Shown piece after piece: positions 62,924-64,000 of a stretch of DNA of 64,000 nt. Position numbers and translations under genes: made by a program. How positions within the stretch are numbered: position 1 is the stretch's first letter; each line of letters begins with the position of its first letter. The DNA is from Hamadaea tsunoensis DSM 44101 (GTDB lineage: Bacteria > Actinomycetota > Actinomycetes > Mycobacteriales > Micromonosporaceae), in NCBI RefSeq assembly GCF_000428945.1, contig NZ_AUAX01000024.1:79185-143184 (forward strand), read 5' to 3'. The notes beneath the pieces are model-generated. The model saw only the letters and a program-made list of their open reading frames with translations. It ran no database searches and was not told the DNA's origin.

Positions 62924-63608
62924 TTTCCGCGATCCGGAGCAGGGATTCGGTGAGGGCGTCCGGCGCGGACACCATCGGCCAGTGCCCGGATTCCAGGGTT
63001 TCGATCCGCCAGCCGGCGACCCGCTGCACCGACCGCGCCTCGGCCGACAGCCCGCCCGATGGGCGTACGCAGGCAAGATAGACGCCGGGAGGGACGGAAC
63101 CGGCCAGCCGCACCGGTTCGGTCACCGTACGCGCCGGGTGCGGGGTGGCCCGCGCCGAGAGGAATTCGGCCTGCTCGGCGGACGCGTGCCCCTCGAAGTC
63201 GATCGGCCGGGGCGCGGGCCACCAGCCGCCCGACGCGGCGACGAGGTCGTGCAGGTATTTCTGCCCGCCCTCGGACCACCCGTCGACCATCGACTGCCCG
63301 GCGACCGGCAGGTTCGCGTCGAGGTAGACCGCCCGCGCGATCCGCTCCGGTACGCGTTGCGCCACGGTGCCGGCCACGATCCCGGCGTAGCTGTGCGCCA
63401 CGAGAACCGAGCGCCGGTCGGGATCGAGCGCGGCGAGCAGGTCCTCGACGTGCTCCTCGGGTCCGACGGCCGACGGGTCCGCGACGGCCCGCTCGGCGAG
63501 CCCGGCCAGCGTCACCGCCCGGACCTCGTGCCCACCGGTACGCAGCCGCTCGGCCACCGCATCCCATACCCAGGCGCCCAGCCACGCGCCCGGCACCAAT
63601 ACGAACAT
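62913..63608 (-). CDS. Alpha/beta hydrolase
   Basis: 231-residue single-domain hydrolase of the alpha/beta fold (MenH/salicylate-esterase-like): VLVPGAWLGAWVWDAVAERL at the start with the oxyanion region, nucleophile in VLVAHSYAGIV (Ser), and catalytic His in LESGHWPMVSAP. The ATG at 63608 is preferred with GGGGGTGG upstream; a GTG at 63614 is possible. Its stop codon lies in the lacZ operator. Substrate unknown. Confidence 0.88.
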
Positions 63609-63669
63609 CGCCACCCCCGCACCCTAGCCCGACGATCTTGCGCGAATGCCTCGAATTCCGTCGGTGGTT

Positions 63670-64000
63670 TCAACCGGTGGGTGCAAGTAGGAGTTGGTTG
63701 AGGCGTTCGGTGGGGGTGTCCCAGTCGAGGGTTTGGCGTGGTCGCCGGTTGAGTTGGTCGGCGATCACGTCGAGGCCGGCTTGGTCGATGGTGCGGAAGT
63801 CGAAGCGGCCGCGGGGGAAGTAGTCGCGTAGTAGGCCGTTGGTGTTTTCGTTGGTGCCGCGTTGCCAGGGTGAGTGCGGGTCGCAGATGTAGACCCGGCA
63901 GTCGGTGGCGAGTTGGATGTGGTGGTGTTCGGCCATTTCGACGCCTTGGTCCCAGGTCACTGTTTTGGTCAGGTGTTCGGGCAGGCGGCGGAACAGGTCG
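63670..64000 (-). mobile_element. IS30-family transposase, C-terminal part, truncated by the window edge
   Basis: The reading frame is open from 63670 to the right edge, about 110 residues. Typical IS30 DDE core end: VTWDQGVEMAEHHH (with Asp), DPHSPWQRGTNENTNGLLRDYFPRG (with the catalytic Glu) and LNRRPRQTLDWDTPTERLN. The insertion sequence lies on the minus strand and its terminal repeat should be near 63640-63670. Whether the copy is intact cannot be seen here. The AT-richer codon use differs from the flanking genes. Confidence 0.92.

Overview
The window is very GC-rich DNA with GC-ending codons. It has leaderless promoters, GTG starts and actinobacterial-type genes (TIGR03085, LppM, SARP, DUF222-HNH, Trp_oprn_chp). 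CGTACG/GTACGC words are unusually frequent. Together this suggests a filamentous actinomycete, probably a Micromonosporaceae member such as Actinoplanes. The genus is an inference from style, not a database match.

Layout. 1-5.6 kb (minus): hisI-trpE-Trp_oprn_chp, then trpC and trpB, with trpA presumably beyond the left edge. 5.8-8.1 kb: an ABC-2 exporter with a TetR regulator. 8.3-9.7 kb: a shortened DUF2470-type protein and a ribosomal protein S4 paralogue, divergent across a double DtxR/IdeR-type iron box. 10-14.6 kb: a xylose-type sugar ABC importer with a ROK repressor. 14.9-18.8 kb: a heterodimeric ABC exporter. 19-30.5 kb: housekeeping and metabolic genes (TIGR03085, acyl-CoA synthetase, MocR/YczE pair, hisF, EamA/LysR pair, DUF222-HNH nuclease, YihY). 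30.6-44.1 kb: a lipoprotein, then a contractile injection system (Pvc16-like, sheath, tube, spike hub, VgrG, PAAR-like tip, gp25, baseplate J fused to a propeller, tail protein I) ending in three membrane proteins. 44.2-45.6 kb: a small membrane protein and an epimerase. 46-58.9 kb: two convergent operons plus a SARP activator that look like a small biosynthetic cluster. These encode a thioesterase, ATP-grasp enzyme, PaaK-like ligase, MFS transporter and SDR on one strand, and a free adenylation domain, free carrier protein, flavin amine oxidase, acyl-activating enzyme and DUF3050 haem-oxygenase-like protein on the other. 59.3-64 kb: a GH2 beta-galactosidase with a LacI-type operator, a hydrolase, and the C-terminal end of an IS30 transposase cut by the window edge.

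The most striking feature is not a gene. About 28 short tandem arrays occur in the 64 kb (unit 12-27 bp, usually 3-8 copies, each array with its own sequence). They sit at gene starts, gene ends, spacers and inter-domain linkers. Inside genes every unit is a multiple of three (12, 15, 18 or 27 bp), giving repetitive peptide tails; outside genes 13, 14, 16, 17, 19 and 20 bp units also occur. I know of no described element that matches this. A ~95-bp dispersed intergenic repeat (two copies), a second palindromic intergenic element and strong GTACG word enrichment are further unexplained structure.
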